A program made the position numbers and the translations under genes. A stretch of 13,822 nt of DNA, from assembly GCA_016929795.1 (NCBI GenBank), contig JAFGIA010000260.1, positions 1 through 13,822 on the forward strand, given 5' to 3'. The notes under the pieces are model-generated. The model did no database searches. It was not told the DNA's origin and worked only from the letters and a program-made list of their open reading frames with translations. Position 1 is the stretch's first letter. Each line of letters opens with the position of its first letter. The stretch comes from Anaerolineae bacterium. Its GTDB lineage: Bacteria > Chloroflexota > Anaerolineae > JAAYZQ01. This document shows, piece after piece, positions 1 through 6,330 of this stretch.

Positions 1-21
1 AGATTGGGGAGGAGATGAACG

Positions 22-669
22 ATGTTTGTTCGCGATCGCATGACTGTTCACCCACTGACGATCTCGCAAGATGAGTCGATCTCGGCGGCTCATCGCTACA
101 TGCAGGCGCAAAAGATCCGCCACCTGCCGGTGGTAGATCGGGCCGGCAAGATGGTGGGCCTGGTGACGGAAGAGGATTTGCTCAAAGCAGAGCCGTCGGG
201 GATGACGCTGCTCAGCGTTTGGGAGATCCACTCGCTGTTGGAAAAGATCAAGGTGAGAGATGTGATGGTGCGCGACGTGATCACGACCACTGAGGATATG
301 CCGATCGAAGAGGCAGCACACCTGATGTCGGATCACAAGATCGGCTGCTTGCCGGTGATGCGCGACGAGCGACTGGTGGGCATCATCACGGAGCACGACA
401 TGTTCCAGACCTTCATGGAGCTGTTCGCAGCCCGGCAGAAGGGATTGCGGATCACGATGGAGGTGCCCAACAGGGAAGGCGAGCTAGCCAAAGTGGCGCA
501 GGCGATTGCCGACCAGGGCGGATATATCGCTGCGTGTGGCACCTTCATGTCCGAGGATCCGACTCGCTGGGGGCTGATGCTCAAGGTGCGAAATGTCAGC
601 AGGGATCAGTTGACCGAGGCGCTGGAGCAGATCGAGGAAGAAAAGCTGGTCGACGTGCGCGAGACATAG
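22..669 (+). CDS. CBS-domain pair protein with C-terminal ACT domain (AcuB-like)
   Basis: A 215-residue soluble protein. Residues 1-58 and about 77-135 are two CBS motifs, each with the usual pattern of an N-terminal V/M-R-D-x-M, an IRHLPVVD or IGCLPVM strand and a G-(L/I)-(V/I)-T-E-x-D end. Residues about 141-212 look like an ACT domain (ITMEVPNREGELAKVAQAIA). This order matches the AcuB family of ligand-sensing proteins. CBS pairs bind adenine nucleotides and ACT domains bind amino acids or similar small molecules, so a regulatory sensor role is likely; the ligand and partner cannot be read from the sequence. The start is fixed by a GGGGAGGAG ribosome-binding site at 6-14; another ATG at 15 is in a different frame. 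It is alone on the plus strand and ends at an intrinsic terminator. No catalytic domain is fused. Confidence 0.9.
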   Translation: MFVRDRMTVHPLTISQDESISAAHRYMQAQKIRHLPVVDRAGKMVGLVTEEDLLKAEPSGMTLLSVWEIHSLLEKIKVRDVMVRDVITTTEDMPIEEAAHLMSDHKIGCLPVMRDERLVGIITEHDMFQTFMELFAARQKGLRITMEVPNREGELAKVAQAIADQGGYIAACGTFMSEDPTRWGLMLKVRNVSRDQLTEALEQIEEEKLVDVRET

Positions 670-695
670 CGGCACGCAGGCAGGATCGACAACAG

Positions 696-741
696 AGAGG
701 CTGGGGCTGACCTGAACGGAAGCCCCAGCCTCTGATTTTTT
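696..741 (+). terminator. Rho-independent terminator of the CBS-ACT gene
   Basis: Perfect 13-bp stem AGAGGCTGGGGCT (696-708) and AGCCCCAGCCTCT (721-733) with a 12-nt loop, followed by six T residues at 736-741. The T run is on the plus strand only, so it serves the CBS-ACT gene. The same hairpin lies just past the stop of the converging zinc-ribbon gene and may weakly help end that transcript, but it has no U tract in that direction. Confidence 0.92.
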
Positions 742-1682
742 CACTTCCAATAGAAGGTGCGCTCGTCGCTCAAAGAGCTAAGGGGCACGTATCGTTCGCT
801 GCCATCATCAGCTACCTCGCGGCGCACGAGGCGGAGGGACCAATGGTAGGCCCGCTCGGTCTGCTGGCTGGCGCGGGCGTACAGCCCGTCGTCGACGAAC
901 CAGGAGGTGCGCTGTACATGGATCGGGATCACGATCTCGTTGTCGGTGCCTTCTTCGGAGTAGCGGATCTGGATCTCAAAGTATTCGGTTGGACGGAGTG
1001 TGTGGTTGCTCGTCCACGTGAGCTCGATGTTTGCGTCTCGATCGCTGAACACAGCTCCCCCTTCCGGGCTGAGCGGGGTGGGGGCCGAGAGGGCAGGCAC
1101 CGTCGGGGTGGGAGTTGTGAGTGGGGTTGGCGTGGGCAGAGGCGTCGCCGTGAAGCGGCGAGGGGTGGCGGTGGGCGTGGAAGTGGGCGTCGGCGTGGCG
1201 GTAGGTGTAGGAGTAGAAGTGGGCGTCGGGGTGAGCGTAGGGACGGGGGTGAGGGTGGGCGTGGGGGTGAGTGTGGGGATGGGGGTGGGGGTGCGCGTCG
1301 GGGTGGAGGTGGGTGTAATCGACGGCGTGAGCGAGGGGGTCAGGCTCGGAACCTCAACGACGTCGGGGAGGCTGGCGGCGAGTGCCTGGACGGTGCTGAC
1401 GGCGACCGCAGGGCGCAAGCTCGACAGGGCATGGGGCACCCAAAGTGCGGCCGACAGCGCGAGGCCGAGGATGATCACGGCGATGGCGACGGCGAACAGG
1501 GGGCGCACCCAGTCGGGCTGGAGACGCTCGCCGCAGCCGGGGCAGATGGACAGGCTGTTGTTAGCGATCGTGCCACAGTGACGGCAGCGAACCCGGCGGG
1601 GCAGCCGCTGCGGCTTGCCGCAACGCGGGCAGACACGCTGTCCTTCCTCGATTTTTTCACCACAACGCGTGCATTTGCTCAA
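741..1682 (-). CDS. Double zinc-ribbon membrane protein with Thr-Pro stalk and extracytoplasmic domain
   Basis: A 313-residue protein in four parts. Residues 1-53 hold two zinc ribbons with Cys pairs at 4/7 and 18/21, then 33/36 and 47/50. Residues about 60-82 form one hydrophobic membrane segment. Residues about 113-196 are almost entirely Thr-Pro repeats. Residues about 197-313 form a folded-looking domain that opens with PTPLSPEGGAVF and has a beta-rich, fibronectin-like look (ELTW, YFEIQIRY, YHWSLRLVR). The zinc ribbons should be cytoplasmic, with the stalk and C-terminal domain outside. The start is TTG, preceded by GAGGA; no ATG or GTG fits. It lies 22 nt after rseP and is probably the last gene of that operon. 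The function is unknown. Thr-Pro stalks of this kind are common in Chloroflexota surface proteins. Confidence 0.85.
   Translation of the reverse strand: MSKCTRCGEKIEEGQRVCPRCGKPQRLPRRVRCRHCGTIANNSLSICPGCGERLQPDWVRPLFAVAIAVIILGLALSAALWVPHALSSLRPAVAVSTVQALAASLPDVVEVPSLTPSLTPSITPTSTPTRTPTPIPTLTPTPTLTPVPTLTPTPTSTPTPTATPTPTSTPTATPRRFTATPLPTPTPLTTPTPTVPALSAPTPLSPEGGAVFSDRDANIELTWTSNHTLRPTEYFEIQIRYSEEGTDNEIVIPIHVQRTSWFVDDGLYARASQQTERAYHWSLRLVRREVADDGSERYVPLSSLSDERTFYWK
1095..1346 (-). repeat. Low-complexity Thr-Pro coding repeat
   Basis: Imperfect short-period repeat encoding residues about 113-196 of the zinc-ribbon protein, mostly TPTP, TPTST and TPTLTP units. On the plus strand it reads as runs of G separated by one to three bases, for example GGGGGTGGGGGT near 1278-1290. 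It is a likely site for length variation between strains and for G-quadruplex formation on the non-template strand. Confidence 0.85.
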
Positions 1683-1687
1683 TCGAT

Positions 1688-1692
1688 TCCTC
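1688..1692 (-). promoter_or_regulatory. Ribosome-binding site fixing a TTG start
   Basis: GAGGA on the minus strand, 5 nt before the TTG at 1682-1680. The second to fourth codons give the first zinc-ribbon Cys immediately, so a later start would delete a metal ligand, and the codons upstream offer no ATG or GTG in frame. Confidence 0.7.
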
Positions 1693-1704
1693 GCCCCGCA
1701 AAGA

Positions 1705-2982
1705 TCAGAAGAGGTTGCCCCAGTCGATCGAAGGTATGGGGTTGATCACGTCCTGCCAGGTGATAAAGAGCATCAGTGCAACCAGGAGCGCCATGCCGAT
1801 GAGGTGGATCAGGCCCTCTTTGGCAGGATCAATGCGCCGGCCGCGAATGCCCTCGACGATGATAAAGAGGATGCGACCGCCGTCGAGGGCGGGGAGGGGC
1901 AGGAGGTTGGTGACAGCAAGCGCGACCCCCAGGCTGCCCATCATCTGCATGACCGGATACCACCAGCCGGAGTCAAGCGAGTATTGCACGGCGTCGCCGA
2001 CCAACTGGCCCACGCCAACCGGCCCCACGGGGCGCGCCAGCTCAGCAGGGATGAGGCCCTGGATGACCTGCACAGGAACGGTAAAGATAAAGAGGGTCAT
2101 GCGCACGGTCTGTTGCGTGGCGAGCCACAGGGCCTCGTACCAGGGGTACTTGACGATGGTCGTGCGCGGGCTGATGCCGATGCCGATGGGCCCGTCGCCA
2201 GGCGGCGGGTCCGGGCGGGGGATGACGGCGATCTGGATCAGCTCGTCGCCACGCTCGATCGAGAGGAGGATCTCCTGGCCCAGGTGAGCCTGGGTAAATG
2301 ATTGGAGTCCCTCAACGTTCTCGATCAGGCTGGCATCTGCGCCGGTGATAATGTCGTTGGGCTGCAAGCCGGCTGCCTCTGCAGGGGAGCCGGGCGCGAT
2401 ATCGGTGATCACTACGCCCCCCTCCTCGTCGACGGCTGGCGCGCCCAGTGCCATGGCGGCGGCGAAAAAGAGGATGGCGACGAGCAGATTCATGACCGCG
2501 CCGGCAGCCAGCACCAAGATGCGGGCCAGTTTGCCCTTGCCGGCCAGGCTGCCAGGCGCACTGGGGTCCTCTTCGCCGAGCATCTTGGCAAAGCCGCCAA
2601 AGGGAATGGCGTTTAGAGAAAAGATGGTGCCGGGATCGAGGAATTCGATGGGGGCCGTACGACCCTCCAGGGTGGATTCCTCCGCGGGCTCAATGGCGGC
2701 GAGATGGGGACGGCCGTCGTCGCCGGTGCGCGTCTGGTAGACGACGCTCTGGCCGTGGTGAAAGTCGCCATGCAGGTAGGTGCCGCGCGGGATGACAATC
2801 TCGACGCCGTCGAGGATGATCTTGCCGGGCAGGTGAAAGAGGGTCAAGACGCGTGGGGGGTAGCCAAAGCCGAACTCTTCGACGACGACGCCGACGCGCT
2901 TGGCGGTGAGATAGTGCCCGAGCTCGTGGACAAAGACCAGGATGCTCAGGGCAATGAGCAAGGAGACGATTGTCAAAAGCAT
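1705..2982 (-). CDS. rseP: Site-2 intramembrane zinc metalloprotease, RseP/RIP family
   Basis: A 425-residue membrane protease of the M50 family. The zinc-binding HELGH is at residues 19-23 in the first membrane helix, and the third ligand motif NLLPLPALDGGR is at 359-370 with Asp367. A PDZ domain lies at about 188-252 (VVITDIAPGSPAEAAGL). A PFGGFAKMLGEEDP block at 127-140 is typical of the family. Hydrophobic segments lie at about 1-18, 154-175, 293-312 and 388-408. RseP-type enzymes cut membrane-bound anti-sigma factors or signal peptides within the bilayer, often after a first cut by another protease. Residues about 42-120, between the first helix and PFGGFAKM, form a longer soluble loop than in E. 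coli RseP. The gene lies 21 nt after the iscU-iscX fusion and 22 nt before the zinc-ribbon gene. The ATG start has only a weak AGG upstream. Confidence 0.95.
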   Translation of the reverse strand: MLLTIVSLLIALSILVFVHELGHYLTAKRVGVVVEEFGFGYPPRVLTLFHLPGKIILDGVEIVIPRGTYLHGDFHHGQSVVYQTRTGDDGRPHLAAIEPAEESTLEGRTAPIEFLDPGTIFSLNAIPFGGFAKMLGEEDPSAPGSLAGKGKLARILVLAAGAVMNLLVAILFFAAAMALGAPAVDEEGGVVITDIAPGSPAEAAGLQPNDIITGADASLIENVEGLQSFTQAHLGQEILLSIERGDELIQIAVIPRPDPPPGDGPIGIGISPRTTIVKYPWYEALWLATQQTVRMTLFIFTVPVQVIQGLIPAELARPVGPVGVGQLVGDAVQYSLDSGWWYPVMQMMGSLGVALAVTNLLPLPALDGGRILFIIVEGIRGRRIDPAKEGLIHLIGMALLVALMLFITWQDVINPIPSIDWGNLF

Positions 2983-3003
2983 GTCAAACCTGTAGACCTT
3001 TTC

Positions 3004-3645
3004 CTAGCTGGCGCGGACCTCGTGCCAGGCCATTTGCAGCTTTTCGAGATGATCTTCACCTATGGCATCGGGGTCGTCTTCAAAGCCCGGGAGTTGCAGG
3101 ATCATTTTGAACAACTTGGTGAGCGTCAGGTCGAGTGGCTCCGCGTCAGGGTATGCGGTGTTCAGGGCGCGGACCATCCGTGCAAAGTCCTGCCAGTGGA
3201 GGGGCTCGCGCGCCTCCTCCGTGTCGACGGGGCTCACCACGTCCTCTGCCAGCAGCTCGGCAGCACGCTCGACCTGGCCCTGGCGCCGGAAATAGTTGGC
3301 CAGCGTGTCACGCAGCGCCTCGGCAGCGAGGACGGAGCAGTGCATCTTGACCGGGGGCAAGCCGTCGAGCGCCTCAGCAATGGCCCGGTTGCTGATCTCG
3401 AGCGCCTCGTCGATGGTTTTGCCCTTGATCATTTCGGTGGCCATCGAGCTGGTAGCTATCGCCGCCCCGCAGCCAAAGGTGCGAAACTTGATATCGGTGA
3501 TGACATTGTCCTCGATCTTGACCGACATTTCCATCAGATCGCCGCACACTGGATTCCCGGTGCGGCCCACGCCGTCGGCATCCTCAATGACGCCCACGTT
3601 GCGTGGATTCATAAAATGGTCCATCACTTTGTCGCTGTACTGCAC
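3004..3645 (-). CDS. iscU: IscU Fe-S scaffold fused to a C-terminal IscX-like domain
   Basis: A 213-residue protein; ordinary IscU has about 125-150 residues. Residues 1-125 are a full IscU/NifU-N scaffold with cluster ligands Cys34, Cys59 and Cys103, the conserved GD at 35-36, and LPPVK at 96-100. LPPVK is the motif recognised by the HscA/DnaK-type chaperone and marks ISC rather than SUF type. After a linker (about 126-147), residues 149-213 align with IscX (YfhJ): a leading W, then AL-x-x-AYPD, P, T-x-L, a hydrophobic I-x-x-L pair, F-x-DDP-x-A, E and a C-terminal W-x-E. IscX is a small acidic partner that binds the cysteine desulfurase IscS and iron and tunes cluster assembly. The start is GTG with a strong GGAGGA 5 nt upstream. 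The gene lies 12 nt after the mevalonate decarboxylase gene in the same operon. No iscS is in the window. Confidence 0.9.
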   Translation of the reverse strand: MQYSDKVMDHFMNPRNVGVIEDADGVGRTGNPVCGDLMEMSVKIEDNVITDIKFRTFGCGAAIATSSMATEMIKGKTIDEALEISNRAIAEALDGLPPVKMHCSVLAAEALRDTLANYFRRQGQVERAAELLAEDVVSPVDTEEAREPLHWQDFARMVRALNTAYPDAEPLDLTLTKLFKMILQLPGFEDDPDAIGEDHLEKLQMAWHEVRAS

Positions 3646-3650
3646 GTAAT

Positions 3651-3656
3651 TCCTCC
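3651..3656 (-). promoter_or_regulatory. Ribosome-binding site for the GTG-start iscU-iscX gene
   Basis: GGAGGA on the minus strand, 5 nt before the GTG at 3645-3643 and 2 nt after the TAG of the upstream decarboxylase gene. It supports the GTG start, and the tight packing suggests translational coupling of the two genes. Confidence 0.75.
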
Positions 3657-3657
3657 G

Positions 3658-4638
3658 CTAAAACAGATGATAATCGACCGAGCGGGTGCCCCCACCCGGC
3701 ACGCTGTCCAACACTTCTACCACGCCAGGCAGCTCTTTTAGCCTCGACTCGACCTCGATCGCGGCCAGCTCCTCGCACAGGCAGTGCACGTTAGGCCCGG
3801 CGTCGAGGGTGAAATAGGCCTCTATCCCCTCGGCGCGCCACGCGCGCACTGCGTTCATTACCGCCACCGTGCCGGGCAGCCAATAGAGCAGCGGCGGCGA
3901 CGACGTCATCATCACGCCGTGCATCGCCAGCGCATCGGCCTCGGCCGCCGCGCCGAGCGCGGCAAGATCACGCGCCTGGACGGCGCGCGTTGCCACGTCG
4001 AGCAGTGCCGGCACTCTTTCCAGCCGTGGCGCGTGGAAGGGGCTGGTCGGTGCCAGTCCGTGCCCGTCGTACGAGCCGACCGCTTTGTGCGCATAACTCA
4101 CCACTGCCACTACGTCGTGGAGCGCCCAGGACCCTGGCGGCGCCACCTGCCGGGCATATGACGACGCCTCATCGCCGCCGGTCCAGAGGCAAAAGCCGGC
4201 GGGGACCGAGCGGCATGCCGAGCCGGAAGCCAACCGCGCCAGCCGCGACAGGGCAGCCTCGTCGAGGTGCAAGCCGGCAGCCAGCGACGCGGCGAGCGAC
4301 AGCGCGGCAAAGGCCGATGCCGACGAGGCCAGGCCTGTGCCCGCCGGAAAGTCGTTGCGGCTGGCCACACGCGCCCGGGCCTCGATGCCGGCGAGCGCAC
4401 GTACTCTGTCAAGGTGCGCCACCACGCGGGCGAGCGGCTGGCCACTCGCGGGGCGGCCGTCGATCGTGACCGAATCGGCCGCCAGGCCGCCGTGAAACTC
4501 GACCGTTGTCACGGTGGTGAGGGCGGCAAGATTCATCGACAGTGACGGGTTGGCCGGCAGATTCAACGCTGCCTCGGCCCGGCCCCAGTACTTGATGAAC
4601 GCGATGTTCGGATTGGCGACCGCCGTCGCCCTGGTCAT
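3658..4638 (-). CDS. mvaD: Mevalonate (di)phosphate decarboxylase family enzyme, GHMP kinase fold
   Basis: A 326-residue GHMP-superfamily decarboxylase. The N-terminal signature NIAFIKYWGR is at 11-20, the SLSMNL block at 32-37, the GHMP phosphate-binding loop (FPAGTGLASSASAFAAL) at 97-113, and SGSACRS with the conserved Arg143 at 138-144. The motif LDAGPNVH at 278-285 keeps Asp279, the residue needed for decarboxylation; mevalonate 3-kinases have lost it. Classical enzymes convert diphosphomevalonate to IPP. Roseiflexus and haloarchaeal relatives instead decarboxylate mevalonate 5-phosphate to isopentenyl phosphate, which IPK then phosphorylates. An IPK gene 0.9 kb away favours the second role, but sequence reading alone cannot settle it. 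The residue after YWG is Arg rather than the usual Lys. The ATG start has GGAGGG upstream. First gene of an operon with iscU-iscX, rseP and the zinc-ribbon gene. Confidence 0.93.
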   Translation of the reverse strand: MTRATAVANPNIAFIKYWGRAEAALNLPANPSLSMNLAALTTVTTVEFHGGLAADSVTIDGRPASGQPLARVVAHLDRVRALAGIEARARVASRNDFPAGTGLASSASAFAALSLAASLAAGLHLDEAALSRLARLASGSACRSVPAGFCLWTGGDEASSYARQVAPPGSWALHDVVAVVSYAHKAVGSYDGHGLAPTSPFHAPRLERVPALLDVATRAVQARDLAALGAAAEADALAMHGVMMTSSPPLLYWLPGTVAVMNAVRAWRAEGIEAYFTLDAGPNVHCLCEELAAIEVESRLKELPGVVEVLDSVPGGGTRSVDYHLF

Positions 4639-4666
4639 GGGTACGCCCTCCTACGACGCGGTGCCT

Positions 4667-4695
4667 ATAATACAGCAGTTTGGGGGAATCGGCAA
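4667..4695 (-). promoter_or_regulatory. Sigma-70-type promoter of the decarboxylase-iscUX-rseP operon
   Basis: Minus-strand -35 TTGCCG (4695-4690), a 17-nt spacer and -10 TATTAT (4672-4667). Transcription should start near 4660, leaving a leader of about 20 nt that holds the GGAGGG ribosome-binding site before the ATG at 4638. Confidence 0.75.
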
Positions 4696-4729
4696 GTTAG
4701 GATGGTTACTTTCCCGGGGAAGATCAGAT

Positions 4730-4760
4730 ATTGGGGATTGGGGTTTGGCTCGGGATTTGG
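4730..4760. repeat. Degenerate ATTGGGG-type short repeat
   Basis: About four diverged units of the form ATTGGGG / TTTGG / CGGGATTTGG in the gene-sparse stretch. A similar tract lies at 6347-6379. It codes for nothing convincing here. Confidence 0.5.
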
Positions 4761-4805
4761 TAACCGTGTTGTGCGCTCAAAGGTCTGGCGATTTGTCAGG
4801 AAATA

Positions 4806-4814
4806 TGATACAAT
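4806..4814 (+). promoter_or_regulatory. Possible extended -10 promoter for the DUF2283 gene
   Basis: TGATACAAT fits an extended -10 (TG-n-TATAAT-like). The hexamer 17 nt upstream, TGGCGA, is a poor -35, as allowed for extended -10 promoters. The leader would be about 100 nt long. Positions 4639-4923 otherwise hold only the divergent minus-strand promoter, the degenerate repeat and short open frames without coding character. Confidence 0.4.
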
Positions 4815-4892
4815 CGGCTATGGTGATGCTCGCAGGTTTCTGGCACAGTCATTGGAGCACGGAGAAATCGTACCAGGTTCTGGGAGGGAACG

Positions 4893-4940
4893 ATGGACAA
4901 GGCCATCCTTCTAGGAGAGGGGCATGAAGATTTCGTATGA
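4893..4940 (+). CDS. Possible 15-residue leader peptide overlapping the DUF2283 start
   Basis: ATG preceded by GGGAGGG (4882-4888), then MDKAILLGEGHEDFV and TGA. It overlaps the first codons of the DUF2283 gene in another frame, so its translation could couple to the gene. It could equally be chance; there is no family match. Confidence 0.2.
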   Translation: MDKAILLGEGHEDFV

Positions 4941-5148
4941 TCCGGAAGTGGATGCGTTGTATATCCAGTTTCTGGACACAACAGTTACAACCAAGCATCT
5001 GGTGGAAGGGATTGCGGCAGACTATGATGCCGATGGCAAGCTTGCGGGCCTAGAGATTTTGGATGCCCTCCAGCGCTTTGGTGGGTCGCAGACGCTGCGT
5101 CACACTGTGCTGGAAGATGTGGGCTTGTTGGGCGTGGAAACAGTCTGA
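4924..5148 (+). CDS. DUF2283 family small protein
   Basis: A 74-residue protein with the DUF2283 pattern: YDPEVDALYI at 5-14, VEGIAADYDADGKLAGLEILDA at about 27-48, then a hydrophilic tail. The family has no assigned reaction. Members are small, often found in several copies per genome and often next to toxin-antitoxin-like or DUF4258 genes; no such partner is visible here. ATG start after AGGAGAGG (4913-4920), 3 nt upstream of the start codon. The gene stands alone on the plus strand, divergent from the decarboxylase operon, in a stretch with lower GC than the rest of the window, which hints at an acquired cassette. Confidence 0.85.
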   Translation: MKISYDPEVDALYIQFLDTTVTTKHLVEGIAADYDADGKLAGLEILDALQRFGGSQTLRHTVLEDVGLLGVETV

Positions 5149-5514
5149 GAGCAAAGAAACAGCTCTGATCCCCAAATTGCGATACGCCATCAAGACGGAG
5201 CCGGCACAGTTCACGTTCACTCAGGCGCAGGGGGAATACCACGCCATTGCTTGGGTACGGCTTTCCGCAACCATCGAGCGAACATTCAACTGTGCCATAG
5301 CCCGGCGAGTGTTGCGGCCAGAATGGGGGCGACGAACTCTTCAATGCCACTCGCCTGCAATATTACTGGCGCCAGTAGATCAACGACTGCAATTGCCAAA
5401 AAGCCTGAAGAGGCGCCCACAAGAAAACCCGTTACGGCACTAATTACGTTTTATACTCCCCAGTTTGATCCTTTGTGAACCACCAAAGCACGCAGCGGTC
5501 TAAAGGGCGCACGG
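5149..5514. other. Gene-free stretch of lower GC
   Basis: No gene with a normal start and recognisable family is visible between the DUF2283 stop and the IPK stop. No T-run terminator is visible for the IPK operon. The one item of note is a hydrophobic open stretch on the minus strand, listed separately. Confidence 0.6.
5286..5450 (-). pseudogene. Hydrophobic open stretch, possible remnant of a small membrane protein
   Basis: Minus-strand frame of 54 codons bounded by an upstream TAA (5453-5451) and the TGA at 5288-5286, with no ATG, and its only GTG or TTG codons lying inside the first hydrophobic stretch or beyond it, without a ribosome-binding site. It reads as two hydrophobic stretches (VTGFLVGASSGFLAIAVVDL, then PILAATLAGL) joined by an acidic IEE turn, like a two-helix membrane peptide. 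It directly continues after the TGA into an ATG-started 22-codon frame. It may be a decayed gene, a gene with an unusual start, or chance. Confidence 0.25.
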
Positions 5515-6330
5515 TTACGCGGCAGCGATGAGGGTGCCGGATGTGGCGGACGGGTCGACCAGGGCGGTGTAGAGCGCGCCGGGGCGCTCGGCGGTGAGGA
5601 TGCGGGCTGAGAGGGTGGGGAGGGCCTCGACGAGGGCGATCAGGGCTTCGACCTTGGAAGCCATGCCGCCGGTGACGTCGGTGGCGTGGGAGCCGCCCAG
5701 ACCAGAGCGGATCGCCTGCCAGTGGGCCGGGGTGATGTGCGGGATGGGAGTGGCGCCGGGGTGGGAGAGGGGGTCGGCGTCGTAGACGCCGTCGACGATG
5801 CCGGCCAGGAGGAGGCGGGCGGGGCGCAGGCGGAGTGCGAGGTAGGCGAGGATCTGCTCGGTAGAGATAATCGTGCCGCCCTGGACGTCGTCGAAGGCGA
5901 CGTCGCCATAAACAAGGGGGACGAGGCCGCGTGCCAGCGCGGTCTCGATTGGCGCGGTTTCGAGAGAAACGAGGGCGCCGGCGTGGCAGTGGGCCGAGGC
6001 GGAGGGTTGGATCGAGAAGGCAGGCACACCGGCGTCGAGGAGGGCGGCGTCGACGAGGCGGTTCAGGTGGGCGGCGACGGCGGCGACCTGGGCAAAGCCG
6101 TGCCAGCCCGCGGTGTCGCGCACGCCGGCGCGGGTGCCGTGGCGGCGGGCCGCCACGTGGCCGAAGGAGCCGCTGCCATGGCCCACCACCAGCCGCAGGT
6201 CAGGACAGGCCCGGAGCGCGGCGGCGATCTCGGCCGCGAGGCGGGCGAGGACGTCGGGGCGCGGGGTCTCGGGTTGGGTTTTGTCGGTGATGACCGAGCC
6301 ACCGAGCTTGAGGAAGACGAGGTTGGTCAT
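5515..6330 (-). CDS. ipk: Isopentenyl phosphate kinase
   Basis: A 271-residue amino-acid-kinase-fold enzyme that phosphorylates isopentenyl phosphate to IPP with ATP. Visible motifs are the N-terminal FLKLGGS (Lys8, phosphate binding), GHGSGSFGH at 50-58 whose last His58 matches the catalytic His of archaeal IPKs, YGDVAFDD at 141-148, DGVYDADP at 180-187 and DVTGGMASK at 218-226 with the nucleotide-site Lys226. The HGSGSFGH loop and small size separate IPK from acetylglutamate and uridylate kinases. The frame is open far upstream, but the start is the ATG at 6330: it has AGAGGG upstream, begins the conserved core at once, and forms an ATGA overlap with the stop of the dehydratase small subunit, which implies translational coupling. 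Last gene of the cluster. It is the final step for either route to isopentenyl phosphate. Confidence 0.95.
   Translation of the reverse strand: MTNLVFLKLGGSVITDKTQPETPRPDVLARLAAEIAAALRACPDLRLVVGHGSGSFGHVAARRHGTRAGVRDTAGWHGFAQVAAVAAHLNRLVDAALLDAGVPAFSIQPSASAHCHAGALVSLETAPIETALARGLVPLVYGDVAFDDVQGGTIISTEQILAYLALRLRPARLLLAGIVDGVYDADPLSHPGATPIPHITPAHWQAIRSGLGGSHATDVTGGMASKVEALIALVEALPTLSARILTAERPGALYTALVDPSATSGTLIAAA

Noticed and set aside
843..1745. Plus-strand open frames of 193-300 codons across the Thr-Pro repeat
   Set aside because: Gly/Arg- or Val/Gly-repeat translations arise from reading the Thr-Pro repeat backwards; the minus-strand frame has zinc ribbons, a membrane segment and a ribosome-binding site.
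2704..3741. Plus-strand open frame spanning the rseP and iscU genes
   Set aside because: It crosses two well-supported minus-strand genes and resembles no family.
3658..4638. Mevalonate 3-kinase for the GHMP protein
   Set aside because: The decarboxylase Asp (Asp279 in LDAGPN) and the SGSACRS Arg are both present; mevalonate 3-kinases lack the Asp.
4702..4914. 70-codon plus-strand frame before the DUF2283 gene
   Set aside because: No ribosome-binding site, starts in the degenerate repeat, no family resemblance.
5455..5514. Terminator for the ipk cluster
   Set aside because: Only a 5-bp CTTTG/CAAAG stem without a T run is visible.
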